50,467 nucleotides of DNA from Acidobacteriota bacterium (lineage in GTDB: Bacteria > Acidobacteriota > Vicinamibacteria > Vicinamibacterales > Fen-181): the NCBI GenBank assembly GCA_003170135.1, contig PMZR01000090.1, positions 21,061 through 71,527 on the forward strand. The letters run 5' to 3'. This document shows, in pieces, positions 42,901 through 50,467 of the stretch. The notes beneath the pieces are model-generated. The model was given only the letters and a program-made list of their open reading frames with translations. It was not told the origin of the DNA and did not search any database. The position numbers and the translations under genes were made by a program. The first letter of the stretch is position 1. Every line of letters begins with the position of its first letter.

Positions 42901-45804
42901 ATGAGACAGGCACGTTTCACCGTCAGCACGCGCAGACACGCCGCAATCGTCACGGCTTTTGCCCTCCTGGTCGCCGGGTTCCTCATCGCGCAGACCGGCG
43001 CGCAGGGCCTCTCGCCCGACCTGCTCAAGGCCGTCAAGTTCCGCGCGATCGGCCCAACGGCCCAGGGCGGCCGCTTCGTGGACGTGGCAGTTCCCGAAAC
43101 GGAGCCGTGGACCATCTATATGGCGGCCGCGACGGGCGGCCTGTGGAAGTCGGTGAACAACGGCACGAGCTGGGAGCCGCTCTTCGAGAACCAGCCGGTC
43201 ATCTCGATCGGCGACATCGCCGTCGCGCCGTCGAATGCGGCCATCGTCTGGGTCGGGTCCGGCGAGCACACCTCGTCGCGCAGCACGTACTGGGGCGACG
43301 GCGTCTACAAGTCCACTGACGCCGGGAAGACGTGGACGAACATGGGCCTGAAAGACACGCACCACATCGGCCGCGTGCTCGTCGACCCGAAGGACCCGAA
43401 CATCGTCTACGTCGCGGCGCTCGGGCATCTCTACTCGGACAACGCGGAGCGCGGCGTCTTCAAGACGATCGACGGCGGCAAGACGTGGGCGAAGGCGCTC
43501 GAGGTGAAGGCCGACGGCCGCAACGTGGGCGCGTGCGACCTGGTGATGGATTCGAAGAACCCGAAGATCCTCTACGCGGCCGCCTACGACAAGGAGCGTC
43601 TCCCCTGGACCTTCAACCTGGCGGGACCCGGCAGCGGCATCTACAAGACGATCGACGCCGGCAAGACGTGGACGAAGCTCGCGGGCGGACTGCCCGGCGG
43701 CATGTTGGGCCGCATCGGCCTGGCCCTCTACCCGAAGAACCCGCTCATCCTCTACGCGAACATCGAGAACGGCAACAAGCCCGGCATGTCGGATGCGGAT
43801 CGCCTGAAGGAACTGCGCGAGGGCAAGTCGAGCGCCGGGATGATCGGCGAAGAGGTCTACCGCACCGATGATGGCGGCAAGACGTGGCGGAAGGTGAACG
43901 AGAAGATCGCCACCCCCGGCCGCACGACCGAAGCGGACGCCGACAGCGCGCCGGGCGAGTCGCAGGCGCCGCAGGCGGCGCCGCCGCAGGGCCGGGGCGG
44001 CCAGCCCGCAGCGGCGGCGACCGGCAACCAGCGCGTCGGTGGCGGCCCGGGCTACTACTACATGCAGATTCGCGTCGATCCGAACGACGCGAACCACGTC
44101 TACGTGCTGACGGTCGGCGTGCTCGAATCGAAGGACGGCGGCAAGACGTGGGCCTCGCCGTTCCGCTTCGGCGGCGACAACCACGCGATGTGGATCGACC
44201 CGGCCAATTCAAAGCACATGATTCTCGGCTACGACCACGGCTTCGGCATCACCTACGACGCCGGCGCGCACTGGTACCGGCCCGACGAACTGCCGCTCGC
44301 GCAGTTCTACTCGATCGGCATGGACAACGCCGTGCCCTACAACGTGTACGGCGGCATCCAGGACAACGGATCGATCCGCGGCCCCAGCAGCAAGCGCGGC
44401 GGCCGCCCGATCGTGTACGAGGACTGGCAAACGGTGGGCGGCGGTGACGGGCAGTACAACGTCGTGGACACGATCACGAACCGGTACCTGTACAACGAAT
44501 CGCAGAACGGCGCGATCGAGCGCACCGATCTGTTCACGGGTGAGGCCAAGAGCGTCAAGTACGCGGACGAGACACTACGTTACGGCTGGACCGCTCCGAT
44601 CCTCGTCTCTCCGCACGATGGCAACACGATCTACCACGGCGCCAACAAGCTGCTGAAATCCACGACGCGCGGCGACACGTGGACCGAGATCAGTCCCGAC
44701 CTGACGACCAATGACAAGACCAAACTGACGACGCCGTCGACGCTGCGCGACGGCAAGACGGTGGTCTACAAGGGCGGCGACGGCAACATCGAGTACTGCA
44801 CGATCACCACGGTTGACGAATCGCCGATCGTCCGCGACCTCCTCTACGTCGGCACCGACGATGGGAACGTGTGGGTGACGAAGGACGGCGGAAAGACTCC
44901 CTGGACGAAGCTGAACGACAAGATCAAGGGGAACCCCGGCTACTGGGTGAGCCGCGTGGTCGCGTCGCGGCACTTCCCCGGCACGGCGTACCTCACCTAC
45001 ACCGGCCTGCGCAACGACGACTTCCGGCCGTTCGTCTACAAGACGACCGACTACGGCGACACCTGGACGTCGATCGTCGGCAACCTGCCGAACAAGAGCA
45101 TCAACGTGATCCGCGAGGATCCGAAGAACCCGAACCTGTTGTTCGTCGGCGCCGATTTCGGACTCTACGCGACGATCGACGGCGGGAAGACGTGGAACGA
45201 GATGACCGGCATGCCGACGCAGCCGGTCCACGACCTGCTGATCCAGCCGCGCGAGAACGACCTCATCGTCGGCACGCACGGCCGCGGGTTCTTCATCGCC
45301 GACATCTCCGCGCTCGAGGAAATGAGCGACCAGTTGCTCGCGCAGGACGCCTACGTGTTCGACGTCAAGTCGCGGGTGAAGTGGACGACGCGACTCGCCT
45401 ACAAAGCGGCCAGCATCAATTTCAACGGGCCCAGCGAGCCGAACGGCATGGTCGTCAACTACTACCTGAAGGCGCCGGCCTCGGGTGACGTGACCGTGCA
45501 AGTGATGCAGGGCGCGCGCGTGGTGGCCGAGGGCAAGGGACCGAACGCCGCCGGCCTCAACCAGGTGATGTGGAACATGCGCTGGACGCCGATCACGCTG
45601 GCGCAGCAGCCGGCGCAGGGCGGCGGCCGGGGAGGCGGAGCCGGCGGTGGACGCGGCGGCCAGCAGGCGCCGACCATCTCGACGTTCGGCGGCACGACCG
45701 CGGCCGACCCGGGCGAGTACACCATCGTCGTGAAGGTCGGCGGCAAGACGTTCACGAAGAAGGCGCGAATCATCGAGGACGTCTGGTTCGACCAGACGTT
45801 CTAG
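42901..45804 (+). CDS. Exported VPS10/BNR beta-propeller protein, second copy
   Basis: 967 residues: signal peptide (about 1-33), then many BNR/Asp-box repeats (SVNNGTSW, STDAGKTW, TIDGGKTW, TDDGGKTW, SKDGGKTW, TKDGGKTPW, TIDGGKTW), consistent with a sortilin-like propeller, and a C-terminal beta-sandwich. A Q/A/P/GRG-rich insert (about 340-380) and a GRGG-rich run (about 905-925) interrupt the folds. It is related in layout to the protein encoded at 16917-20084 but lacks that one's C-terminal helical extension. A role in binding or breaking extracellular polymers is plausible; no active site is evident. The ATG at 42901 has TGGAG 8 bases upstream. A strong terminator follows. Confidence 0.88.
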   Translation: MRQARFTVSTRRHAAIVTAFALLVAGFLIAQTGAQGLSPDLLKAVKFRAIGPTAQGGRFVDVAVPETEPWTIYMAAATGGLWKSVNNGTSWEPLFENQPVISIGDIAVAPSNAAIVWVGSGEHTSSRSTYWGDGVYKSTDAGKTWTNMGLKDTHHIGRVLVDPKDPNIVYVAALGHLYSDNAERGVFKTIDGGKTWAKALEVKADGRNVGACDLVMDSKNPKILYAAAYDKERLPWTFNLAGPGSGIYKTIDAGKTWTKLAGGLPGGMLGRIGLALYPKNPLILYANIENGNKPGMSDADRLKELREGKSSAGMIGEEVYRTDDGGKTWRKVNEKIATPGRTTEADADSAPGESQAPQAAPPQGRGGQPAAAATGNQRVGGGPGYYYMQIRVDPNDANHVYVLTVGVLESKDGGKTWASPFRFGGDNHAMWIDPANSKHMILGYDHGFGITYDAGAHWYRPDELPLAQFYSIGMDNAVPYNVYGGIQDNGSIRGPSSKRGGRPIVYEDWQTVGGGDGQYNVVDTITNRYLYNESQNGAIERTDLFTGEAKSVKYADETLRYGWTAPILVSPHDGNTIYHGANKLLKSTTRGDTWTEISPDLTTNDKTKLTTPSTLRDGKTVVYKGGDGNIEYCTITTVDESPIVRDLLYVGTDDGNVWVTKDGGKTPWTKLNDKIKGNPGYWVSRVVASRHFPGTAYLTYTGLRNDDFRPFVYKTTDYGDTWTSIVGNLPNKSINVIREDPKNPNLLFVGADFGLYATIDGGKTWNEMTGMPTQPVHDLLIQPRENDLIVGTHGRGFFIADISALEEMSDQLLAQDAYVFDVKSRVKWTTRLAYKAASINFNGPSEPNGMVVNYYLKAPASGDVTVQVMQGARVVAEGKGPNAAGLNQVMWNMRWTPITLAQQPAQGGGRGGGAGGGRGGQQAPTISTFGGTTAADPGEYTIVVKVGGKTFTKKARIIEDVWFDQTF

Positions 45805-45839
45805 GATGGCTTTGGGCTTTTGACCTTAGGCTTTGGCTT

Positions 45840-45875
45840 GGGCGGCCGGACGGATCCGGCCGCCCTCTTCTTTTT
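45840..45875 (+). terminator. Rho-independent terminator
   Basis: GGGCGGCCGGA (45840-45850) pairs perfectly with TCCGGCCGCCC (45855-45865) around the loop CGGA. It is followed by TCTTCTTTTT (45866-45875). It lies 36 bases after the VPS10-like stop and is the only textbook intrinsic terminator found in the window. Confidence 0.9.
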
Positions 45876-45888
45876 GAGAGCGGCGATC

Positions 45889-47256
45889 ATGCTCGAATCG
45901 ACACCCGTCCGTCGTCGACGCCGCCGCGCGACTGCAGTGCTGCTCGTGTGCGCGGCATCGCTGCTGGCCGCGGGTTTTCATCCCCTGGACTCGCCTGTGC
46001 TCGCGCGCAGTGGGCAGAGCACGACAGAGGCGGCCCTCGCCATCACGCACGGGCCGTACCTGCAGCTGCCGGCGAGCACGTCGATGACGATCGTCTGGCA
46101 TACGAACCGGCCGTGCGTCTCGCACGTGGAGTACTGGGCCGTGAACAGGGCGGCCGCGGCCCCGACGACGCCAGCACCTGCCGACGGGGCGCCGCTCGCT
46201 CTGCCAGCGAACGCACCGGCGACGGCCATCAGCGCCGTACACGGCTTGATTGACAACGATCGCACCAGCCACATCATCCGCCTGGACGGGTTGAAGCCGG
46301 GGACCCGTTACCAGTACCGCGTCGTGTCGCGCGAGTTCCAGGGATACGAGAAGCAGTACATCGTCAAGTACGGCGCAACCGTGTCGAGTGACGTGTTCTC
46401 GTTCGCGACGCTGGATGAGAGGACAACGGGGTTTTCGTTTGCAGTGATGTCGGACATCCACGAGAACGCGAAGCGGCTGGACGCGATGCTGGCCGGCCTC
46501 GACTGGACAGGGATACCGCTTGTCGTGTTCAACGGCGACATGGTGAACGACTTCATGAGCGCCGACCAGCCGTTCTCGGGCTTCCTGGACGTCAGCGTGG
46601 CGCGGTTCGCCCGCACGATCCCCTTCATCTACGTGCGCGGCAATCACGACGTGCGGGGCCGCTTTGCGCGCCGACTCGCCGATTACCTGCCGACATACCA
46701 GGGGGCAGCCCATTTTGCCGCCGGGGCACCCGGCGAGGGCCGCGCCTACTATTCGTTCGACGAGGGCCCGGTCCACTTCATCGTGCTCGACTCGGGCGAA
46801 GACAAGGTGGATGCGCACGAGTACTACAACGGCCTCGTGGCATTCGAACCGTACCGGTGCGAACAGGCGCGATGGCTGGCCAACGACCTGCGCGGCGCGG
46901 CCGCCCGGCGCGCGCGCTACCGCATCGTCCTCTCGCACATCCCGCCCTACGACGGCACCACCAGGCCCGGCGCCCCGGACGAGGGGTTCGCGATCCAGCA
47001 GGTCAGGGAATGCTGGGAGAAGGCGGCGAATGCGGGCCGCGTGGACCTCTGGCTCTCGGGGCACACCCATCGCTATGCGCACGTCGCGCCGGCGGCCGGC
47101 CGGAACCGCTATCACCTGGTCATCGGCGCGCCGGACACGGTAACGCGCGTGGACGTCTCGACGGCCCAGCTGCGGGTCACCATCGCGCGCGAGACGGGTG
47201 AACACGTCGAGACGGTGGTGATTGGCTGCCGCTCAACCGCCGCGACTCGCTACTGA
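45889..47256 (+). CDS. Exported calcineurin-like metallophosphoesterase
   Basis: 455 residues. After a signal peptide (about 9-33) comes a fibronectin-III-like N-terminal domain (about 45-165; [35 protein letters not shown]) as in purple acid phosphatases. The dinuclear-metal phosphoesterase core has DIH (SDIHEN), GDMVND, GNHD, SHIPPYD and GHTHRYAH in order. It should hydrolyse phosphate esters outside the cytoplasm. The ATG at 45889 lies 13 bases past the terminator T-run, with GAGAG upstream, so transcription must start within or read through this short gap. typA follows after 26 bases. Confidence 0.9.
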   Translation: MLESTPVRRRRRRATAVLLVCAASLLAAGFHPLDSPVLARSGQSTTEAALAITHGPYLQLPASTSMTIVWHTNRPCVSHVEYWAVNRAAAAPTTPAPADGAPLALPANAPATAISAVHGLIDNDRTSHIIRLDGLKPGTRYQYRVVSREFQGYEKQYIVKYGATVSSDVFSFATLDERTTGFSFAVMSDIHENAKRLDAMLAGLDWTGIPLVVFNGDMVNDFMSADQPFSGFLDVSVARFARTIPFIYVRGNHDVRGRFARRLADYLPTYQGAAHFAAGAPGEGRAYYSFDEGPVHFIVLDSGEDKVDAHEYYNGLVAFEPYRCEQARWLANDLRGAAARRARYRIVLSHIPPYDGTTRPGAPDEGFAIQQVRECWEKAANAGRVDLWLSGHTHRYAHVAPAAGRNRYHLVIGAPDTVTRVDVSTAQLRVTIARETGEHVETVVIGCRSTAATRY

Positions 47257-47270
47257 CCGCACCATCCAGA

Positions 47271-47276
47271 TATACT
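47271..47276 (+). promoter_or_regulatory. Candidate -10 element just upstream of typA
   Basis: TATACT ends 6 bases before the typA ATG. If it is used, transcription would begin at or beside the start codon, giving a leaderless mRNA. The -35 region is poor and no Shine-Dalgarno is seen, which agrees with a leaderless start. Confidence 0.35.
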
Positions 47277-47282
47277 GAGCGG

Positions 47283-49121
47283 ATGCCCAATTCGCGAAAG
47301 ACCGCGCCCTGCATCGCCAACCCGAACCGGCGGAACATCGCCATCATCGCGCACGTCGACCACGGGAAGACCACGCTGGTCGATTTCATGCTGCACCAGA
47401 GCGGCGTGTTCCGCAGCAACGAGCGGGTGGCGGAACGGGCGATGGACAACATCGACCTCGAACGCGAGCGCGGCATCACGATCATGGCCAAGAACACCGC
47501 GGTGCACTACCGCGACGTGCTCATCAACATCGTGGACACGCCGGGCCACGCGGACTTCGGCGGCGAGGTGGAGCGGACGCTGGCGATGGTGGACGGCGTG
47601 CTGCTGCTCGTGGACGCGTCCGAGGGGCCGCTGCCGCAGACGCGGTTCGTGCTGAGGAAGGCCCTCGAGGGCGGTCTGCCGCCGATCGTCGTCATCAACA
47701 AGATCGATCGGCAGGACGCCCGGCCGGCCGAGGTGCTCAACGAGATCTACGATCTGTTCATCGACCTGGACGCCACCGAGGACCAGCTCGACTTCCCCGT
47801 GCTCTACGCGATCTCGAAAGCGGGCACGGCCACCACCGACCTCGCGACACCCGGCCGCTCGCTCATCCCGCTCTTCGACGCCATCCTCGAGCACGTCCCG
47901 GCGCCGCTGGGCGACATGAACGGTCCGCTCCAGGCGCTGGTCGCCAACCTCGATTCGAGCGAATACCTCGGCCGCATCGCCATCGCGCGCGTGTTTCACG
48001 GCCAGGTGAAGCTGGGCGACCCGGTCGCCGTCTGCAAGCTCGATGGGCGCGTGGAGCAGACGCGCATCACGAAGCTGTACGCGTTCGACGGTCTGAAACG
48101 CGTCGAGATCGACCACGCGGGCGCCGGCGACATCATCTGCGTGGCGGGGATGGAGGGCATCACGATCGGCGAGACGATCACCGATCCCGACGCGCCGCGG
48201 CCCATCCCGCCCATCCACGTGGACGAACCCACGGTCTCGATGATCTTCGGCGTCAATACGTCGCCGATGGCCGGCCGCGAGGGCCAGTACGTCACGTCGC
48301 GCAACCTGCGGGAGCGGCTCGCGCGCGAGCTCATCGGGAACGTGTCGATCCGCGTGGAGGACACCGATTCGCCCGACCAGATGAAAGTCGTGGGCCGCGG
48401 GGAACTGCAGCTGTCGATCCTCGTGGAGATGATGCGCCGCGAAGGCTACGAGCTGCAGCTGTCGCGGCCGGAGATCATCACCCGCGAGCTGGACGGGCAC
48501 ACCGTCGAACCGGTCGAGGAACTGATCATCGACGTGCCGGAGGACTACCAGGGCGTGGTCATCGCGCAACTGGGCACGCGGCGAGCGACGATGACGAAGA
48601 TGGTGAACCACGGCAGCGGGCGCGTGCACATGGACTTCCGGATCCCCACGCGCGGGCTCATCGGCTTCCGCTCGCAGTTCCTCACCGACACCCGCGGCAC
48701 GGGCATCATGAACACGCTGTTCGCCGCGTGGGAGCCGTGGCACGGCCCGATCGCCGGCCGCCAGACCGGCGTCCTCGTCGCGGATCGCACGGGACCCGCC
48801 ACGTCATACGCGCTCTACAACCTGCAGGAACGGGGCGTGATCTTCATCCAGCCGACCACGATGGTCTACGAAGGAATGGTCGTCGGCGAGAATGCCAAGG
48901 CGAGCGATCTCGAGGTGAACGTCACCAAGGAGAAGAAGCAGACGAACATGCGCGCCTCGACCGCCGACGAGGCGATCCGCCTGGTCCCGCCACGCCTCCT
49001 GAACCTCGAGCAGGCCCTCGAGTTCATCAACGACGACGAACTGGTCGAGGTGACCCCCGGTGCCATCCGGCTGCGCAAGCGGATCCTGCAGGCGAACCGG
49101 CGGCCGCGCCGCGACTCGTAG
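47283..49121 (+). CDS. typA: Translational GTPase TypA/BipA
   Basis: 612 residues, full family length. The GTPase domain has G1 AHVDHGKTT, switch ERERGITI, G3 DTPGH and G4 NKID. An EF-Tu-like domain II, EF-G III and V domains ([19 protein letters not shown]) and the TypA-specific C-terminal domain ([30 protein letters not shown]) follow. It acts at the ribosome in 50S assembly and stress or cold growth. The ATG at 47283 is the conserved start ([20 protein letters not shown]). No ribosome site is obvious. A GC hairpin (49135-49176) follows the stop. Confidence 0.96.
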   Translation: MPNSRKTAPCIANPNRRNIAIIAHVDHGKTTLVDFMLHQSGVFRSNERVAERAMDNIDLERERGITIMAKNTAVHYRDVLINIVDTPGHADFGGEVERTLAMVDGVLLLVDASEGPLPQTRFVLRKALEGGLPPIVVINKIDRQDARPAEVLNEIYDLFIDLDATEDQLDFPVLYAISKAGTATTDLATPGRSLIPLFDAILEHVPAPLGDMNGPLQALVANLDSSEYLGRIAIARVFHGQVKLGDPVAVCKLDGRVEQTRITKLYAFDGLKRVEIDHAGAGDIICVAGMEGITIGETITDPDAPRPIPPIHVDEPTVSMIFGVNTSPMAGREGQYVTSRNLRERLARELIGNVSIRVEDTDSPDQMKVVGRGELQLSILVEMMRREGYELQLSRPEIITRELDGHTVEPVEELIIDVPEDYQGVVIAQLGTRRATMTKMVNHGSGRVHMDFRIPTRGLIGFRSQFLTDTRGTGIMNTLFAAWEPWHGPIAGRQTGVLVADRTGPATSYALYNLQERGVIFIQPTTMVYEGMVVGENAKASDLEVNVTKEKKQTNMRASTADEAIRLVPPRLLNLEQALEFINDDELVEVTPGAIRLRKRILQANRRPRRDS

Positions 49122-49134
49122 CGTTGGAGCGTGG

Positions 49135-49305
49135 GGGCCCATCCCCTTCGGACCCGACCGCAAGGGATGGTGGCCCGGCACCCGCCCTTGCACATGGGCA
49201 GCAGCTTGAATGTCGCCTCTTTTCACGATGCGCCTATACTCGTGGTGCCAGGTCGTGAAGAAAGTGTCGATCCAAGACCTGACCCCACAGGGGCGGAATG
49301 CCCCG
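49135..49305. other. Intergenic hairpins and REP-like element
   Basis: GGGCCCATCCC (49135-49145) pairs with GGGATGGTGGCCC (49164-49176), 11 bp with a 2-base bulge, a possible typA terminator. CAGGTC (49249-49254) and GACCTG (49276-49281, followed by ACCCCA) resemble REP elements seen near REP-associated tyrosine transposases. GGGGC/GCCCC (49290-49304) is a small following hairpin. TATACT at 49235-49240 could be the -10 of the next gene. Confidence 0.4.
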
Positions 49306-49328
49306 CGCCCCCGGTTTCGAGGAAATCG

Positions 49329-50342
49329 ATGACGATTTCCCGACCGCCTGCCGCCCGCTCCAGCGTCTCGTGCGTCATCGCCCTCGTCATCGCGGTCGCA
49401 CTGGGCGGAGCCAAATCCACGACGACCGCGGCGACGGCTCGCACACGGGTGCCGCCAATCGCCGCCGCGCAGCGCACGCCGCTCAGCGACCTGGTCGAAC
49501 GGGCCGGAGCCTATGTCCTGGCCTTCGAGCAGCGGTTCTCGGCGCTCGTGGCCGAGGAACACTACCTGCAGCAGCTGAAGACCGCCGCGCGCGACGTGAA
49601 GGGCGGCCCGGCCTTCGACACCCGCGAGCTGGCCGGCAGCCTCTCGAGCGGCGGAGGGACCATCGACGAAGTGGCCGGGGCACACCTGGGCAAGACCAGG
49701 CGCGAGATGGTGTCCGACGTCCTGCTGGTTCAGCTCCCCGACAAGACCTGGTTCGGTTTCAGGGACGTCATCGAAGTCGATGGCCGTCGCGTCAGGGACC
49801 GCGAAGGCCGCCTGCAGGAGCTCTTCGTCAAGGCGCGCAGCACCACCAAACAGATCGTGGACGAGAGCGCCCGCTACAACATCGGCCCGGTGGACCGGAA
49901 CGCCAACCTGCCGACCTTTGCCCTGCTCTGCCTCGCGCCCGACGTGCGTTATCGATTCGTCTTCGAGAAGACGGCCGAGGAGGACATCGACGGCACGCTC
50001 ACCTGGGTCGTGTCCTTCTCCGAGGTCGTCCATCCGACAATCGCCAAGGACCATCACGGGAAGGATGTTCCCTCGTCTGGCCGGTTCTGGATCGTGCCGG
50101 CGACGGCCGTCGTCTTGAGGACGGAGATGACCGTGGGCAACGAAGCCACCGATGCGCGCAGCCGGACGATCGTCCAGTATCGACTCGATGCTGCGCTCGG
50201 TGTCCCGGTGCCCGCAATCATGAAGGAGATCTACGACTTGCCGGGCAGTCCGCGGGATCCGTACGTGGAGTGCACCGCGACGTACTCGAAGTTCCGCCGG
50301 TTCCAGGTCACAACCGAGGAGAAGATCACCATCCCGAAGTAA
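49329..50342 (+). CDS. Exported hypothetical protein
   Basis: 337 residues with an N-terminal signal peptide (about 13-30, SVSCVIALVIAVALGGA) and no membrane helix afterwards. I do not recognise the family. It has a helical N-terminal part (DLVERAGAYVLAFEQRFSALVAEEHYLQ) and then beta-rich sequence with regular hydrophobic alternation (MVSDVLLVQLPDKTWFGFRDVIEVDGRRV; FWIVPATAVVLRTEMTV). This could be a lipid- or polymer-binding sandwich in the periplasm. The ATG at 49329 lies inside GAGGAAATCG, with GAGG 5-6 bases upstream. The gene is followed by a heptamer array and a likely insertion-sequence end. Confidence 0.75.
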   Translation: MTISRPPAARSSVSCVIALVIAVALGGAKSTTTAATARTRVPPIAAAQRTPLSDLVERAGAYVLAFEQRFSALVAEEHYLQQLKTAARDVKGGPAFDTRELAGSLSSGGGTIDEVAGAHLGKTRREMVSDVLLVQLPDKTWFGFRDVIEVDGRRVRDREGRLQELFVKARSTTKQIVDESARYNIGPVDRNANLPTFALLCLAPDVRYRFVFEKTAEEDIDGTLTWVVSFSEVVHPTIAKDHHGKDVPSSGRFWIVPATAVVLRTEMTVGNEATDARSRTIVQYRLDAALGVPVPAIMKEIYDLPGSPRDPYVECTATYSKFRRFQVTTEEKITIPK

Positions 50343-50363
50343 GCCCCCGCCTTCGCCTCCAAA

Positions 50364-50391
50364 CTACCCACTACCCACTACCCACTACCCA
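50364..50391. repeat. Heptamer array, unit ACTACCC x4
   Basis: Four identical ACTACCC units in direct tandem, 22 bases after the stop of the hypothetical gene. It is the same unit as the array at 4716-4764. Confidence 0.85.
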
Positions 50392-50467
50392 CGGAATGGT
50401 CTAAACACATGGTTGACACTTCAGTACAAGGACATGGGTGACACTAGCACTACTTTGTCACCTTCTC
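50392..50467. mobile_element. Probable insertion-sequence end, cut by the window edge
   Basis: Two near-identical 14-base segments, ACATGGTTGACACT (50407-50420) and ACATGGGTGACACT (50432-50445), lie 25 bases apart. GGTGACA (50437-50443) and TGTCACC (50456-50462) form an inverted repeat. This looks like the terminal region of an IS481/IS3-type element; the transposase would lie beyond the window. Base composition is distinctly more AT-rich than the neighbours. Family assignment is from memory of such ends, not from a search. Confidence 0.4.

Noticed and set aside
1..50467. CRISPR array among the repeats
   Set aside because: The repeats are contiguous 7-base units without 25-40 base repeats or unique spacers, and no cas gene is present.

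Overview
The window is about 50.5 kb of GC-rich, densely coding bacterial DNA. No rRNA, tRNA or CRISPR array was found. The gene content suggests an acidobacterium, perhaps class Vicinamibacteria. It includes exported S9 peptidases, VPS10/BNR propeller proteins with GRG-rich loops, an aldehyde ferredoxin oxidoreductase cluster, and heptamer repeats between genes. The taxonomic call is an inference, because no marker rRNA is present.

Layout. 1-2.1 kb: cysK-cysE cysteine synthesis pair (minus). 2.2-8.1 kb: two paralogous exported S9 peptidases on either side of an NAD(P)-binding epimerase-like gene (minus). 8.1-16.9 kb: a five-gene defence operon (minus) in the order hsdM, hsdS, XRE-ImmA/IrrE protease, DUF4411 PIN-like toxin, hsdR. 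A truncated nucleotidyltransferase lies at its downstream edge. The HsdR carries a complete-looking C-terminal LexA/CI-type S24 autoprotease domain. 16.9-24.1 kb: a VPS10/BNR protein, an exported SH3-NlpC/P60 peptidase, a polytopic membrane protein and an unknown 246-residue protein. 24.4-33.7 kb: a Ser/Thr-phosphorylation and cell-wall operon (plus): FHA protein, 31-residue membrane microprotein, PP2C phosphatase fused to a beta-helix, transmembrane kinase, SEDS glycosyltransferase fused to a class B PBP, and a second FHA protein. The gene set resembles the actinobacterial fhaA-pstP-rodA-pbpA-pknB locus. 33.8-36.8 kb: ferredoxin, tungsten/molybdenum aldehyde oxidoreductase and a doubled TIGR04076 protein. 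36.9-39.2 kb: an acyl-CoA synthetase and a glycine-rich RRM protein. 39.4-42.5 kb: a c-type cytochrome/porin, cupredoxin and diheme cytochrome operon (minus). 42.9-50.3 kb: a second VPS10/BNR protein, a calcineurin-like phosphoesterase, TypA/BipA and an unknown exported protein. The last about 75 bases look like the edge of an insertion sequence.

Two things stand out. (1) The restriction operon combines two protease modules, an ImmA/IrrE metalloprotease and an S24 domain on HsdR. The spacing of the predicted Ala-Gly cleavage site and Ser-Lys dyad matches lambda CI almost exactly, which suggests restriction that is switched by self-cleavage. (2) At least seven junctions between genes carry tandem arrays with a strict 7-base period but different unit sequences (ACTACCC, TCGTTGG, GGAGTCA, TGCGAGG, GTYGACA). 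Two of them bracket the SEDS-PBP fusion gene.
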